Source of the DNA: Rhodospirillales bacterium
Lineage (GTDB): Bacteria > Pseudomonadota > Alphaproteobacteria > Rhodospirillales > JANQFP01
Assembly: GCA_028277795.1 (NCBI GenBank)
Contig: JANQFP010000167.1
Span: 1-47,469, forward strand
Length of the DNA stretch: 47,469 nucleotides
Reading direction: 5' to 3'
Positions within the stretch are counted from its first letter, which is position 1. Every line of letters begins with the position of its first letter. Both the position numbers and the translations under genes were made by a program. Positions 1-7,755 of this stretch are shown here, one piece after another. A model generated the notes under the pieces. The model was not told the origin of the DNA. It did no database searches and worked only from the letters and a program-made list of their open reading frames with translations.

Positions 1-541
1 CCGCCACCAGCCCGGGACGGCCGTCCCGTCCGATCAGCCGGCGGGCAGCGGCGACCGCCTCGGCCGGCCCGGCCGCCGCCGGCCCGCTCAGGACCGACAG
101 CTCGAAGGCGTTGGGCGCCAGCACGTCGGCGCGGGGCACCAGGTCGGCGGCCAGCGCCGCCACCAGGTCGTCGGCCACGTACAGGCCCTCCGCCGCGTCG
201 CCCATCACCGGGTCGCAGCAGTAGACGGCGTCCGGGCGGGCCGCCCGCACCGCGTCGACGGCGCCTGCGGCGGGCGCCGCCACGTCGGCGGAGCCCAGGT
301 AGCCGGTGAGCACGGCCCGGCAGTCCGCCAGGGCGCCCAGATCGGCCAGTCCGGCCACCAGGTCGGCGACCTCGGCGCCGTCGGTGACTCGGCCCCGCCA
401 GGCGCCGTAGCCGGGATGGTTGCTGAACCGCACCGAGGCCACCGGCCACACGTCGAAGCCGAGGCGCCGCAAGGCGAACACGGCGGCGGCGTTGCCCACC
501 GACCCCAGCACCACCGACGACTGAATGGACAGGACGGCCAT
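1..541 (-). CDS. pdxY: Pyridoxal kinase PdxY (3' end outside window)
   Basis: ATP-dependent kinase of the PfkB/ribokinase superfamily that phosphorylates pyridoxal in the vitamin B6 salvage pathway (cytosolic). The minus-strand frame starts MAVLSIQSSVVLGSVGN, the typical PdxY/PdxK N-terminus (SIQSxVxxGxVGN), and continues with VRFSNHPGYGAWRG, VYCCDPVMGD and DVLAPNAFEL, which are the substrate-pocket and Mg-ATP motifs of this family. About 180 codons are visible; the glycine-rich ATP-binding C-terminus lies off the left edge. The start is the ATG at 539-541. It is transcribed divergently from the lyase gene at 676, across 134 bases that contain a copy of a repeat found again beyond that gene. 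Family assignment is firm; the choice of PdxY over PdxK rests on the N-terminal sequence only. Confidence 0.88.
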   Translation of the reverse strand, partial: MAVLSIQSSVVLGSVGNAAAVFALRRLGFDVWPVASVRFSNHPGYGAWRGRVTDGAEVADLVAGLADLGALADCRAVLTGYLGSADVAAPAAGAVDAVRAARPDAVYCCDPVMGDAAEGLYVADDLVAALAADLVPRADVLAPNAFELSVLSGPAAAGPAEAVAAARRLIGRDGRPGLVA

Positions 542-551
542 GAACGGAAGC

Positions 552-566
552 GCCCTCCGCGATCTC
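552..566 (-). repeat. Left copy of an inverted GCGGAG-type repeat
   Basis: Read on the minus strand, this is gagatcgcggagggc, identical over 15 bases to 1587-1601 on the plus strand. The match extends imperfectly to about 20 of 22 positions. The two copies lie in inverted orientation either side of the lyase gene. It resembles the short GCGGAG-rich intergenic repeats common in proteobacteria; its role is unknown. Confidence 0.6.
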
Positions 567-675
567 CGCGAGGCCGCGCGACCTTGCCACAACACCGCCT
601 CGAATGATACTTTCTCGCAGGTGCAAAAAAGATCAAACCGACAAGAAACAAACGGAGGTCAAGGAGACCAAGACC

Positions 676-1566
676 ATGGCAGCAACAGTGCGGCCACGCC
701 GAAGCGTGCTCTACATGCCCGGCTCCAATGCCCGGGCCCTCGAAAAAGCGAAGACCCTTCCCGCCGACTCCCTCATCCTCGATCTGGAAGACGCCACCGC
801 GCCGGACGCCAAGGAGATGGCCCGCAAGCAGGTGTGCGACGCCGTCCGCGGAGGCGGCTACGGCATGCGCGAACTGGTGATCCGGGTCAACCACTTGTCC
901 ACGCCGTGGGGCTACGAGGACATCATCGCCGCGTCGGGCTCGGGCGCCGACGCCATCCTCCTGCCCAAGGTGGAGAGCGCCGACGCCATCCGCCAGTTGA
1001 GGGCCATCATGGATGCCAACGGCGCCCCTCAGACCATGACCGTCTGGGCCATGATGGAGACACCGCGCAGCGTCCTCAACGCCGAACGCATCGCCAACGC
1101 CAGCTCGCGCATGGCGGCGCTGGTGATGGGGACGTCGGACCTGGCCAAGGATTTGGACTGCGCCCACACCCGCGAGCGACTGCCCATGATCACGTCGCTC
1201 GGCATCTGCCTGCTGGCGGCGCGGGCGGCGGGCCTGGCCATCCTCGACGGTGTGTTCCTGGACCTCAACGACGACGCGGGCTTCGACTACGCCTGTCAGC
1301 AGGGCGTGGAAATGGGCTTCGACGGCAAGACCCTGATCCACCCCAAGACCATCGAGCCAGCCAACCGGTACTTCACGCCCAAGCCAGACGACGTGGATTG
1401 GTCCCGGCGCATCATCTCCGCCCATGCCGAGGCGGCGGCCCGGGGCCTGGGCGTGGCGGTGGTCGATGGCAAGCTGATCGAGAACCTGCACGTCGAAAGC
1501 GCCCACCGGCTGGTGGCCATGGCCGAGGCCATCGAGGCCATGGAATCCGCCAACCAGGCCGCTTAG
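676..1566 (+). CDS. HpcH/HpaI-family CoA-ester lyase (malyl-/citramalyl-CoA lyase-like)
   Basis: A 296-residue CitE-like TIM-barrel lyase. This family reversibly cleaves malyl-CoA, methylmalyl-CoA or citramalyl-CoA to acetyl- or propionyl-CoA plus glyoxylate or pyruvate, using Mg2+. Seen: RRSVLYMPGSN near the N-terminus, LILDLEDA (metal and substrate pocket), VIRVNHLSTPWG, the acidic WAMMETPRS strand, LVMGTSDLAKDL, and GKTLIHPKTIEPANRYF near the C-terminus, all in the order of Mcl/CitE proteins. I chose the ATG at 676 because AAGGAG at 661-666 is well placed and homology begins here; an in-frame ATG at 604 would add 24 poorly conserved residues. The neighbours (hydratase and Mct on the opposite strand, two transferases beyond) suggest it supplies the malyl-CoA and citramalyl-CoA cleavage steps of a glyoxylate-assimilation cycle. 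Substrate preference cannot be read from sequence; a citramalyl-CoA lyase role is the main alternative. Confidence 0.85.
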   Translation: MAATVRPRRSVLYMPGSNARALEKAKTLPADSLILDLEDATAPDAKEMARKQVCDAVRGGGYGMRELVIRVNHLSTPWGYEDIIAASGSGADAILLPKVESADAIRQLRAIMDANGAPQTMTVWAMMETPRSVLNAERIANASSRMAALVMGTSDLAKDLDCAHTRERLPMITSLGICLLAARAAGLAILDGVFLDLNDDAGFDYACQQGVEMGFDGKTLIHPKTIEPANRYFTPKPDDVDWSRRIISAHAEAAARGLGVAVVDGKLIENLHVESAHRLVAMAEAIEAMESANQAA

Positions 1567-1586
1567 AGCGCGTGAAATAAATCGCT

Positions 1587-1601
1587 GAGATCGCGGAGGG
1601 C
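1587..1601 (+). repeat. Right copy of an inverted GCGGAG-type repeat
   Basis: gagatcgcggagggc, the inverted partner of 552-566. It is followed by cgcagaggacgcggagg, and a partly complementary tract (gcgtcctccgcg) follows near 1658-1669, so the whole convergent gap between the lyase and hydratase genes is repeat-like and can fold. Confidence 0.6.
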
Positions 1602-1628
1602 ACGCAGAGGACGCGGAGGAAAATTTCC

Positions 1629-1645
1629 GCGCCGCTTCGCGGCGC
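1629..1645. terminator. Hairpin between convergent lyase and hydratase genes
   Basis: A perfect 7-bp stem, GCGCCGC / GCGGCGC, closed by a TTC triloop. It sits between two converging genes (stops at 1566 and 1713) and is flanked by a short run of A/T on both sides (aaaattt before, attccctt after), so it may terminate transcription from both directions. No long U-tract is present, hence the moderate confidence. Confidence 0.45.
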
Positions 1646-1712
1646 ATTCCCTTGACACTGCGTCCTCCGCGTATCCGCCGCTCCGCGTTGAATCGCCGGG
1701 AGGTCTGTCCGG

Positions 1713-2561
1713 TCAGCCGAGATCGGCGCTGGCGGTCATGGTGGTCTTGCCGTCCGGCCCCTGGGCCTCCAGCTCCACCGTGTCGCCCGACGGGACGCCG
1801 ACCACCCGGTAGGGCGCCAGGTCGAACAGCGGCGCCCGGCCGCGGAAGCTGAAGCCGGACACCGGCCGGTCGCTGTTGCGCCGCACCAGGTCGATGAGCT
1901 GGATGGCGGTCAGCGGCCCGTGCACCACCAGGCCCGGGTAGCCCTCCTCCTGGGTGGCATAGGGCCGGTCGATGTGGATGCGGTGGCCGTTGAAGGTCAG
2001 CGCCGAGAAGCGGAACAGCAGAACCGGGTCGGGGGTGATGACCTGCGACCAGGCGCCGTCCGGGAGGTCCGGGAACGGCTGCGGCTCGGGCGCCGGCACC
2101 GGCGCGCCGGGCTCCCGGTATACGATGTCCTGCTCCTCCTCGATACACACGGCGCCGTCCTGCTCGATACGGTACTGCACGGTGACGAACACCAGGGTGC
2201 CGCTGCCGCCGGTCTTCTCCTGGACGTTGACCACCGTGCCCTCGCGGTTGGCCGCCCGCCCGATGATCAGGGGCTTCAGGAACCGCATGCGCGCCCCGGC
2301 GAACATGCGTCGCGGCAGGGTCACCGGCGGCAGGAAGCCGCCCCGCTCCGGGTGGCCGTCGGAGCCGATCTTGGACTGCGGGGCGCGGGGCAGGAAATAG
2401 AGCCAGTGCCACACCGGGGGCAGGGGGGCGCCATGGGCGAAACCGGCGTCGGTGTCGTCCAGGGTCATGCACAGGTTGATGGCCGGGGTGAGGCAGATCT
2501 CCTCCTCCCGGTGCTCGGTCGAGCCGATCCAGTCGGTGTAGTTGACGGCGGTCTCGGTCAT
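1713..2561 (-). CDS. HTD2/MaoC-like hydratase, probable mesaconyl-C4-CoA hydratase
   Basis: A 282-residue double hot-dog protein of the HTD2 (FAS1-like dehydratase) group. In this family mesaconyl-C4-CoA hydratase (Meh) adds water to give (S)-citramalyl-CoA, and itaconyl-CoA hydratases are close relatives. Seen: an N-terminal hot-dog half with the HWLYFLPRAPQ segment, and a C-terminal half with FRFSALTFNGHRIHID, the family's active-site helix (Asn-His...His-x-Asp), followed by GYPGLVVHGPLTA. I took the ATG at 2561; an upstream in-frame start would run back into the preceding gene. It lies 13 bases downstream of mct on the same strand, so the two are almost certainly co-transcribed, and their products catalyse consecutive steps (Mct makes mesaconyl-C4-CoA, Meh hydrates it). 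The itaconate pathway is the alternative context, but the neighbouring Mct match argues for mesaconyl-C4-CoA. Confidence 0.8.
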   Translation of the reverse strand: MTETAVNYTDWIGSTEHREEEICLTPAINLCMTLDDTDAGFAHGAPLPPVWHWLYFLPRAPQSKIGSDGHPERGGFLPPVTLPRRMFAGARMRFLKPLIIGRAANREGTVVNVQEKTGGSGTLVFVTVQYRIEQDGAVCIEEEQDIVYREPGAPVPAPEPQPFPDLPDGAWSQVITPDPVLLFRFSALTFNGHRIHIDRPYATQEEGYPGLVVHGPLTAIQLIDLVRRNSDRPVSGFSFRGRAPLFDLAPYRVVGVPSGDTVELEAQGPDGKTTMTASADLG

Positions 2562-2574
2562 GGTGCGGGTCCCC

Positions 2575-3798
2575 TTACAACTCGACGGGACCGGCGACCA
2601 CGCCCTCGTCGCGCAGCTTGCCGATCTGACCGTCGGACATGCCCAGGACGCCGGACAGGATCTCGTCGGTGTGCTGGCCAAGGATCGGCGCCGCCTGGGG
2701 CGGTTGGCGCTCGTAACCCTCGAAGTCGATGGGGTTGCCGGGCACCAGGTAGGTGCCGACGCCGGGCTGGTCGACCTCCGAGAAGATGGGGTTGTCGAGG
2801 GAGCACCGGGAGTCCTCGGCCACCAGTTGCGAGAAGGTCTGATAGGCCCCCCAGCACACCCCGGTAGCGTAGAAGGCGCCGCGGACCTCGGCCAGGGTGC
2901 GCTCGGCGCACCACTCCTGGACCACGGCGGCGATGGCGTCGCGGGCCTTGAAGCGGTCGCCCTCCTTGGTGAGGTCGACCTCGAACAGCGGCTCGATGTG
3001 CTTGAAGCGCTCGGTCAGGCCCGTCGCCTTGCACAGCTCGGTCCACTGGCGCTGGGTGATGGCGACGATGTAAACGCGGCGCTTGTCCTTGGTCTGGAAG
3101 TCGCGGCCGAAGGCCCCGTACAGGTAGTTGCCGTGGGTCTGCCGGTCCTCGTGGTTGATCTGCGCCTCGGCGATGTGGCCCAGGTTGCCGACCATGGCGA
3201 TGGCCACGTCGGACAGCGCCAGCTTCATGAACTGGCCCTTGCCGGTGATCCGCCGGTTGCGGTCCGCAGTCACGATGCCGAGGGCCGCCGTCACGCCGGT
3301 GACCGCGTCCCACGCCGGCAGCGAGTGGTTGACCGGCGCATCGTCGTGGGCCGGGCCGGTGGCGTAGGGGATGCCGATGGCGCAATTCACCGTGTAGTCC
3401 ACTGCCGAGCTGCCGTCACGATTGCCCAGCAGGTTGAGCATGATCAGGTCCTCGCGGCGCTCCTGCAGCACCTCGTAGCTGAGCCAGCCGGTGACCGGGA
3501 AGTTGGTGAGGAAGATGCCGTTGCCGTCGCCGGGCATGGTGATCAGCTCGGTGATGATCTCGCGACCTTCGGGTCGGCGGGTGTCGATGGCCAGCGACCG
3601 CTTGCCCTTGTTGAGGCCGACCCAATAGAGGCTCTTGCCATCCTCGGTGAGGGGCCAGCGGCGGGCGTCCAGGCCGCCGCCGATGGGGTCGAAGCGGATG
3701 ACGTCGGCGCCCAGCTGGGACAGGGTCATGCCGCACAGCGGCGCCGCCACGAAGGCCGAGCCTTCGATCACCCGCAAACCGTCGAGGATCTTGTACAT
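2575..3798 (-). CDS. mct: Mesaconyl-CoA C1-C4 CoA transferase (CaiB/BaiF family)
   Basis: A 407-residue family III CoA transferase. Mct moves CoA intramolecularly from the C1 to the C4 carboxyl of mesaconate in the second cycle of the 3-hydroxypropionate bi-cycle. The N-terminus (LRVIEGSAFVAAP, RFDPIGGGLD, GLNKGKRSLAID) and the later TNFPVTGWLSYE, GNYLYGAFGRDF and QPGVGTYLVPG segments closely match what I remember of Chloroflexus Mct, well beyond generic CaiB similarity. The catalytic aspartate is probably D164 in LPAWDAVTG. Start: ATG at 3798, with AAGGA about 10 bases upstream; an in-frame extension to 3894 is proline/glycine-rich and unlike the family. It is followed 13 bases later by the hydratase gene and is divergent from the smtA-like gene. 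The match is from memory, not alignment. Confidence 0.85.
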   Translation of the reverse strand: MYKILDGLRVIEGSAFVAAPLCGMTLSQLGADVIRFDPIGGGLDARRWPLTEDGKSLYWVGLNKGKRSLAIDTRRPEGREIITELITMPGDGNGIFLTNFPVTGWLSYEVLQERREDLIMLNLLGNRDGSSAVDYTVNCAIGIPYATGPAHDDAPVNHSLPAWDAVTGVTAALGIVTADRNRRITGKGQFMKLALSDVAIAMVGNLGHIAEAQINHEDRQTHGNYLYGAFGRDFQTKDKRRVYIVAITQRQWTELCKATGLTERFKHIEPLFEVDLTKEGDRFKARDAIAAVVQEWCAERTLAEVRGAFYATGVCWGAYQTFSQLVAEDSRCSLDNPIFSEVDQPGVGTYLVPGNPIDFEGYERQPPQAAPILGQHTDEILSGVLGMSDGQIGKLRDEGVVAGPVEL

Positions 3799-4205
3799 GG
3801 CTTTATGTTCCTTGGTTCCATGGTTCGATTTTGGTGTGCGATCCCCCCCGGTGGCGACGCCAGAGCCGCCGCCGGGCCCTTGCGCGGTATGCACGATTGG
3901 TGCCTGTGATGGCGCCGGTGCACGGCCGACGCGACTGTGGATGATACGGATAAACTATGATAGCGTCTGCTTCAACCGGCGGCGCGAGGGGGCGTCGCAG
4001 GGGGAGGAAAGACAACAACTCGGGTGCAGGAGGCCGGGCGCACGGACCCGCAAGGGTGGCGTGCCTCCGGGGGGGACCGTCAGATCGGGAAGTCCTTATT
4101 GGCCGGCGCTGACGGCAGCCGTCCGCGTCGCCGCCGACGCCGTCTCCCTTGCCCGAGCAGCGTGAACCGCGCCGTGAACGGCCGGATGCCGAGGGGACAG
4201 CGCAC
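3799..4205. promoter_or_regulatory. 407-base divergent control region between mct and smtA-like genes
   Basis: No convincing gene lies here. It must hold the promoters for the leftward mct-hydratase pair and the rightward smt pair. A TATGAT at 3956-3961 could be a rightward -10 box, but no good -35 stands 16-18 bases before it. The right half is G-rich and contains a foldable segment (4029-4068). Small frames inside are out of step with codon use. Confidence 0.5.
4029..4068 (+). promoter_or_regulatory. Structured leader hairpin upstream of smtA-like gene
   Basis: An outer 6-bp stem, GGAGGC (4029-4034) with GCCTCC (4063-4068), encloses an inner 4-bp stem, ACCC (4046-4049) with GGGT (4054-4057), closed by a GCAA tetraloop of the GNRA class. 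The element ends about 137 bases before the start codon. It could be a leader RNA element; it matches no riboswitch class I can name. Confidence 0.3.
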
Positions 4206-5513
4206 ATGACATTGGAAGCAGAAAAACAAGCGCCGGCTGACGACGCCTCGGAGGGATCTTCCGAGGACAAGGGTACGGCCGAGGCTTCGAAGCCGGGGCC
4301 CAAGGCGGAAGAGACCCTGCCCCTGACCGGGGTTCGTGTGGTCGATGTCGGCACCTTCATCGCCGGGCCCTACACGGGCGCCATCCTCGGCGAGTTCGGG
4401 GCCGAGGTATTCAAGGTCGAACACCCGGTGGCCGGCGATCCGTTCCGCCGCTTCGGCACGCCCACCGACGTTCCCGACTGCACCCTGGCCTGGCTGAGCG
4501 AGGCGCGGTGCAAGAAGTCGGTGACCATCGACCTGCGGGTGCCCAAGGGGGCGGAGCTGTTCCGCCGGCTGGTCGGCAAGTCCGACGTCGTGATCGAGAA
4601 CTTCCGGCCGGGGACCCTGGAGAACTGGGGCCTGGGCTGGGACGTGCTGAGCCGCCCCAATCCGGGGCTGGTGATGCTGCGGGTGACCGGCTACGGACAG
4701 ACCGGCCCCTACCGCGACCGCCCGGGCTTCGCCCACATCGCCCATGCCATCGGCGGGCTGTCCTATCTGGCCGGCTTCCCCGGGCAGACCCCGGTCACCC
4801 CCGGCTCGACGCCGCTCGGCGACTACATGTCCGGCCTCTACGGGGCCATCGGGGTCATGCTGGCCCTGCGGCACAAGGAGAAGACGGGACGCGGCCAGGT
4901 CATCGACATCGGCATCTACGAGGCCGTTTTCCGCCAGCTCGACGAGTTGGCGGCGGCCTTCGCGCTCTACGGCAAGGTCCGGGAGCGGGAAGGCGCGGGC
5001 ACGGTGATCGCCTGCCCGCACGGCCATTTCCGCACCAAGGACGAAAAGTGGGTGGCCATCGCCTGCACCAACGACAAGATGTTCGCCCGTCTCGCCGAGG
5101 GCGCCATGGACCGCCCGGAGCTGACCTCCACCGGCCTGTACGGCCTGCAGGCCAAGCGCCTGGCGGCGCGCGACGAGGTGAACGAGATCGTCAGCGTGTG
5201 GACCCAGTCGCTCACCCGTGACGAGCTGATGGACAAGTGCCTCGCCGCCCAGGTGCCGATCGGCTCGCTCAATAACATCGCCGACATCTTCGCCGACCCG
5301 CACTTCCAGGCCCGTGGGGACCTGGTCCCGGTGGAGGATCCGGACCTCGGCGAGGTGGTGGTGCCCGGCGTCATCCCCAAGCTGTCCAAGACACCGGGAC
5401 GGATCTGCTCGCTGGGGCCGCGCATGGGGGCCCATACGGACGAGGTCCTGGGCGAGGTCCTGGGGCTGTCCGCCGGCGAGCTGTCGCGTCTTCACAAGAC
5501 CCGGGTCATCTAG
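4206..5513 (+). CDS. CaiB/BaiF CoA transferase, SmtA/SmtB-like subunit 1
   Basis: A 435-residue family III CoA transferase. In Chloroflexus, SmtA and SmtB are homologous CaiB-type subunits that transfer CoA from succinyl-CoA to L-malate. Seen after a charged, low-complexity leader of about 38 residues: [55 protein letters not shown], and [15 protein letters not shown] with the likely catalytic aspartate D206. The C-terminus carries [13 protein letters not shown]. Start: ATG at 4206 after a purine-rich gaggggac; an earlier ATG at 4149 would only lengthen the disordered leader. It is followed 33 bases later by a close paralogue, as expected for a heteromeric enzyme. The link to L-malate is inferred from the neighbours (Mct, hydratase, lyase); other dicarboxylates are possible. 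Confidence 0.75.
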   Translation: MTLEAEKQAPADDASEGSSEDKGTAEASKPGPKAEETLPLTGVRVVDVGTFIAGPYTGAILGEFGAEVFKVEHPVAGDPFRRFGTPTDVPDCTLAWLSEARCKKSVTIDLRVPKGAELFRRLVGKSDVVIENFRPGTLENWGLGWDVLSRPNPGLVMLRVTGYGQTGPYRDRPGFAHIAHAIGGLSYLAGFPGQTPVTPGSTPLGDYMSGLYGAIGVMLALRHKEKTGRGQVIDIGIYEAVFRQLDELAAAFALYGKVREREGAGTVIACPHGHFRTKDEKWVAIACTNDKMFARLAEGAMDRPELTSTGLYGLQAKRLAARDEVNEIVSVWTQSLTRDELMDKCLAAQVPIGSLNNIADIFADPHFQARGDLVPVEDPDLGEVVVPGVIPKLSKTPGRICSLGPRMGAHTDEVLGEVLGLSAGELSRLHKTRVI

Positions 5514-5546
5514 CGGACCTCCGGGCCGACAACGTTGGGAACAGAC

Positions 5547-6797
5547 ATGTCCGAGAGCAAGACCAAAAGAAGACCGAAGGCGGATCCCTGCAAGCCGCCC
5601 CTGCCACTGGACGGCATCCGGGTCATCGATGTGGCGACCTTCATCGCCGCCCCATACGCGGCCAGCATCATGGGCGAGTTCGGCGCCCAGGTGCTGAAGG
5701 TGGAGCACCCCATCGGCGGCGACCCGTGCCGCCGCTTCGGCAGCCCCACGTCGCGGGAGGACTCGACCCTGGCCTGGCTCAGCGAGTCGCGCAACAAGAA
5801 GTCGGTGACCGTCGACCTGCGCTCCCCGGAGGGCTGCGAGCTGTTCAAGCGGCTGGTCGCCGAGTCCGACGTCGTGTGCGAGAACTTCCGTCCCGGCACC
5901 CTGGAGAAGTGGGGCCTCGGTTGGAAGGTGCTGAGCGAGGTCAACCCCGGGCTCGTGATGCTGCGGGTCTCCGGCTACGGGCAGGACGGGCCGTACCGGG
6001 ATCGTCCCGGTTTCGCCCGCATCGCCCACGCCGTCGGCGGCATCGCCTATCTCGCCGGCATGCCGCGGGAGACCCCGGTGACCCCGGGATCGACCACCCT
6101 GGGCGACTACCTGTCCGGGCTCTACGGCTGCATTGGCTTGCTCATGGCCCTGCGCCACAAGGAGAAGACCGGCGAGGGCCAGTACATCGACGTCGCCCTG
6201 TTCGAGTCCGTGTTCCGCTGCACCGACGAGCTGGCGCCCGCCTACGCCATGTACGGCACGGTGCGCGAGCGCTACGGGCCCCACAACCTGATCGGCTGTC
6301 CGCTGGGCCATTTCCGTACCAAGGACGACAAGTGGGTGGCCATCGCCTGCACCACCGACAAGCTGTTCGCGCGGCTTGCCGACGCAATGGAGCGGCCGGA
6401 GCTGGCGTCCCATTCTCTGTATGGCGAGCAGTCGCGCCGGCTGGAATCCCGGCACGAGGTCAACGAGGTGGTCAACGCGTGGACCGGCTCGCTCACCCGG
6501 GACGAGGTGGTCGAGCGCTGCCTGGCCGTCGGCGCGCCGGTGGGCGGGCTGCACAACATTGCCGACATCTTCGCCGACCGCCAGTTCCTGTGCCGGCGCA
6601 ACCTGGTGCCCATGGATGATGCGGATCTGGGCGAGACCGTCGTCGTGCCCAACGTCATGCCGCGCATGTCGGAGACGCCGGGCCGCATCGAGAGCCTGGG
6701 GCCGGCCCTGGGCGCCCATACCGACGAGGTGCTGTCCGAGGTCCTCGGGCTCACCAAGGACGAGCTGCAGGCCCTGCACGACTCCGGCGTCATCTAG
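5547..6797 (+). CDS. CaiB/BaiF CoA transferase, SmtA/SmtB-like subunit 2
   Basis: A 416-residue paralogue of the upstream gene, co-linear along its whole length. It shares motifs such as [51 protein letters not shown] and [14 protein letters not shown]. The likely catalytic aspartate is D187 in [10 protein letters not shown], so both paralogues keep it. Start: ATG at 5547; a TTG at 5535 is the in-frame alternative. The pair probably arose by tandem duplication and may form a heterodimer activating L-malate (or a related dicarboxylate) with succinyl-CoA. fmt begins 28 bases downstream on the same strand and may be read through. Function is from family and context, not direct proof. Confidence 0.75.
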   Translation: MSESKTKRRPKADPCKPPLPLDGIRVIDVATFIAAPYAASIMGEFGAQVLKVEHPIGGDPCRRFGSPTSREDSTLAWLSESRNKKSVTVDLRSPEGCELFKRLVAESDVVCENFRPGTLEKWGLGWKVLSEVNPGLVMLRVSGYGQDGPYRDRPGFARIAHAVGGIAYLAGMPRETPVTPGSTTLGDYLSGLYGCIGLLMALRHKEKTGEGQYIDVALFESVFRCTDELAPAYAMYGTVRERYGPHNLIGCPLGHFRTKDDKWVAIACTTDKLFARLADAMERPELASHSLYGEQSRRLESRHEVNEVVNAWTGSLTRDEVVERCLAVGAPVGGLHNIADIFADRQFLCRRNLVPMDDADLGETVVVPNVMPRMSETPGRIESLGPALGAHTDEVLSEVLGLTKDELQALHDSGVI

Positions 6798-6825
6798 GCG
6801 CCGGAGCCCCGGGGGGGGGCGGGCC

Positions 6826-7749
6826 ATGCCGTCGCGCCGGGTCATCTTCATGGGGACGCCGGACTTCGCGGTGCCGTCGCTGGAGGCCGTGCTGGCGGCC
6901 GGGCACCAGGTGGCGTGCGTCTACTCCCAGCCGCCGCGGCCGGCGGGACGCGGGCAGCGGGAGCGCCCGTCCCCCGTCCACGCCCTGGCCGAGCGCCGCG
7001 GCATCGAGGTTCGCACGCCAAGAACCCTGAAAGGCGCCGACGACCAGCAGGCATTCGCCGCGCTGGACGCCGACGTGGCCGTGGTCGCCGCCTACGGCCT
7101 GATCCTGCCCAACGCGGTGCTGGAGGCCCCCCGCCTGGGCTGCGTCAACGTCCACGCCTCGCTGCTGCCGCGCTGGCGCGGCGCGGCCCCCATCCAATGG
7201 GCCATCCTGGCCGGCGACGCGGAGACGGGCGTGACCATCATGCAGGTCACCGAGGGGCTGGACTCGGGCCCCATCCTGCTGGCCGAGTCGGTGCCGATCA
7301 CGGCGACGACGACCGGTGCCACGCTGCACGACACCCTGGCCGGCCTCGGGGCCCGGCTGATCGTCGATGCCCTGGACCGGCTGGAGAACCTGGAGCCGGT
7401 GCCCCAGGACGACGCTCAGGCAACCTACGCGAAGAAGCTCGACCGGGACGCCGGCCATCTGGACTGGCACCGGCCGGCGGCGGAGCTGGAGCGTCTGGTG
7501 CGGGCCCTCGATCCCTGGCCGGGGGCCTGGTTCGAGCACCGGGGCGAGCGGATCAAGGTGCTGGCCGCGGAGGTGGCGGACTCCACCGGCGCCGCCGGCA
7601 CGGTGGTCGACGACCGTCTGGCCGTGGCCTGCGGGGCGGGTGCCCTGCGTCTGATCCGGGTGCAGCGGGGCGGCAAGGCGCCCATGGCCGCCGTCGAGTT
7701 CCTGCGCGGCTTCCCGGTGGCGGCGGGGACGGCGCTGGAGCTTCCTTGA
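6826..7749 (+). CDS. fmt: Methionyl-tRNA formyltransferase
   Basis: A 307-residue enzyme that formylates initiator Met-tRNA with 10-formyltetrahydrofolate, allowing translation initiation in bacteria. Seen: [19 protein letters not shown] at the N-terminus (Rossmann-type formyl-transferase fold), [21 protein letters not shown] (the SLLP loop and the Asn/His region of the active site), a [17 protein letters not shown] segment, and a C-terminal OB-like domain with DPWPGAW and [14 protein letters not shown]. Length is normal. The ATG at 6826 matches the family start. Peptide deformylase (def), its usual partner, is not in the window; instead the two CoA-transferase genes precede it. The next gene on this strand is truA, after an oppositely oriented gene. 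Confidence 0.95.
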   Translation: MPSRRVIFMGTPDFAVPSLEAVLAAGHQVACVYSQPPRPAGRGQRERPSPVHALAERRGIEVRTPRTLKGADDQQAFAALDADVAVVAAYGLILPNAVLEAPRLGCVNVHASLLPRWRGAAPIQWAILAGDAETGVTIMQVTEGLDSGPILLAESVPITATTTGATLHDTLAGLGARLIVDALDRLENLEPVPQDDAQATYAKKLDRDAGHLDWHRPAAELERLVRALDPWPGAWFEHRGERIKVLAAEVADSTGAAGTVVDDRLAVACGAGALRLIRVQRGGKAPMAAVEFLRGFPVAAGTALELP

Positions 7750-7755
7750 CGCCGG

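Noticed and set aside
584..611. Promoter for the lyase gene (TTGCCA ... GATACT)
   Set aside because: The -10 match is poor and the spacer 16 bases; it was too weak to call.
205..2472. Long minus-strand open frame of 755 codons
   Set aside because: It crosses pdxY, the lyase and the hydratase genes in the wrong frame, is rich in Arg/Pro/Gly, and lacks any domain; it is a GC-rich shadow.
4080..6851. Minus-strand open frame of 923 codons
   Set aside because: Exactly antisense to the two CoA-transferase genes, which have clear motifs; the repeated internal pattern simply mirrors their paralogy.
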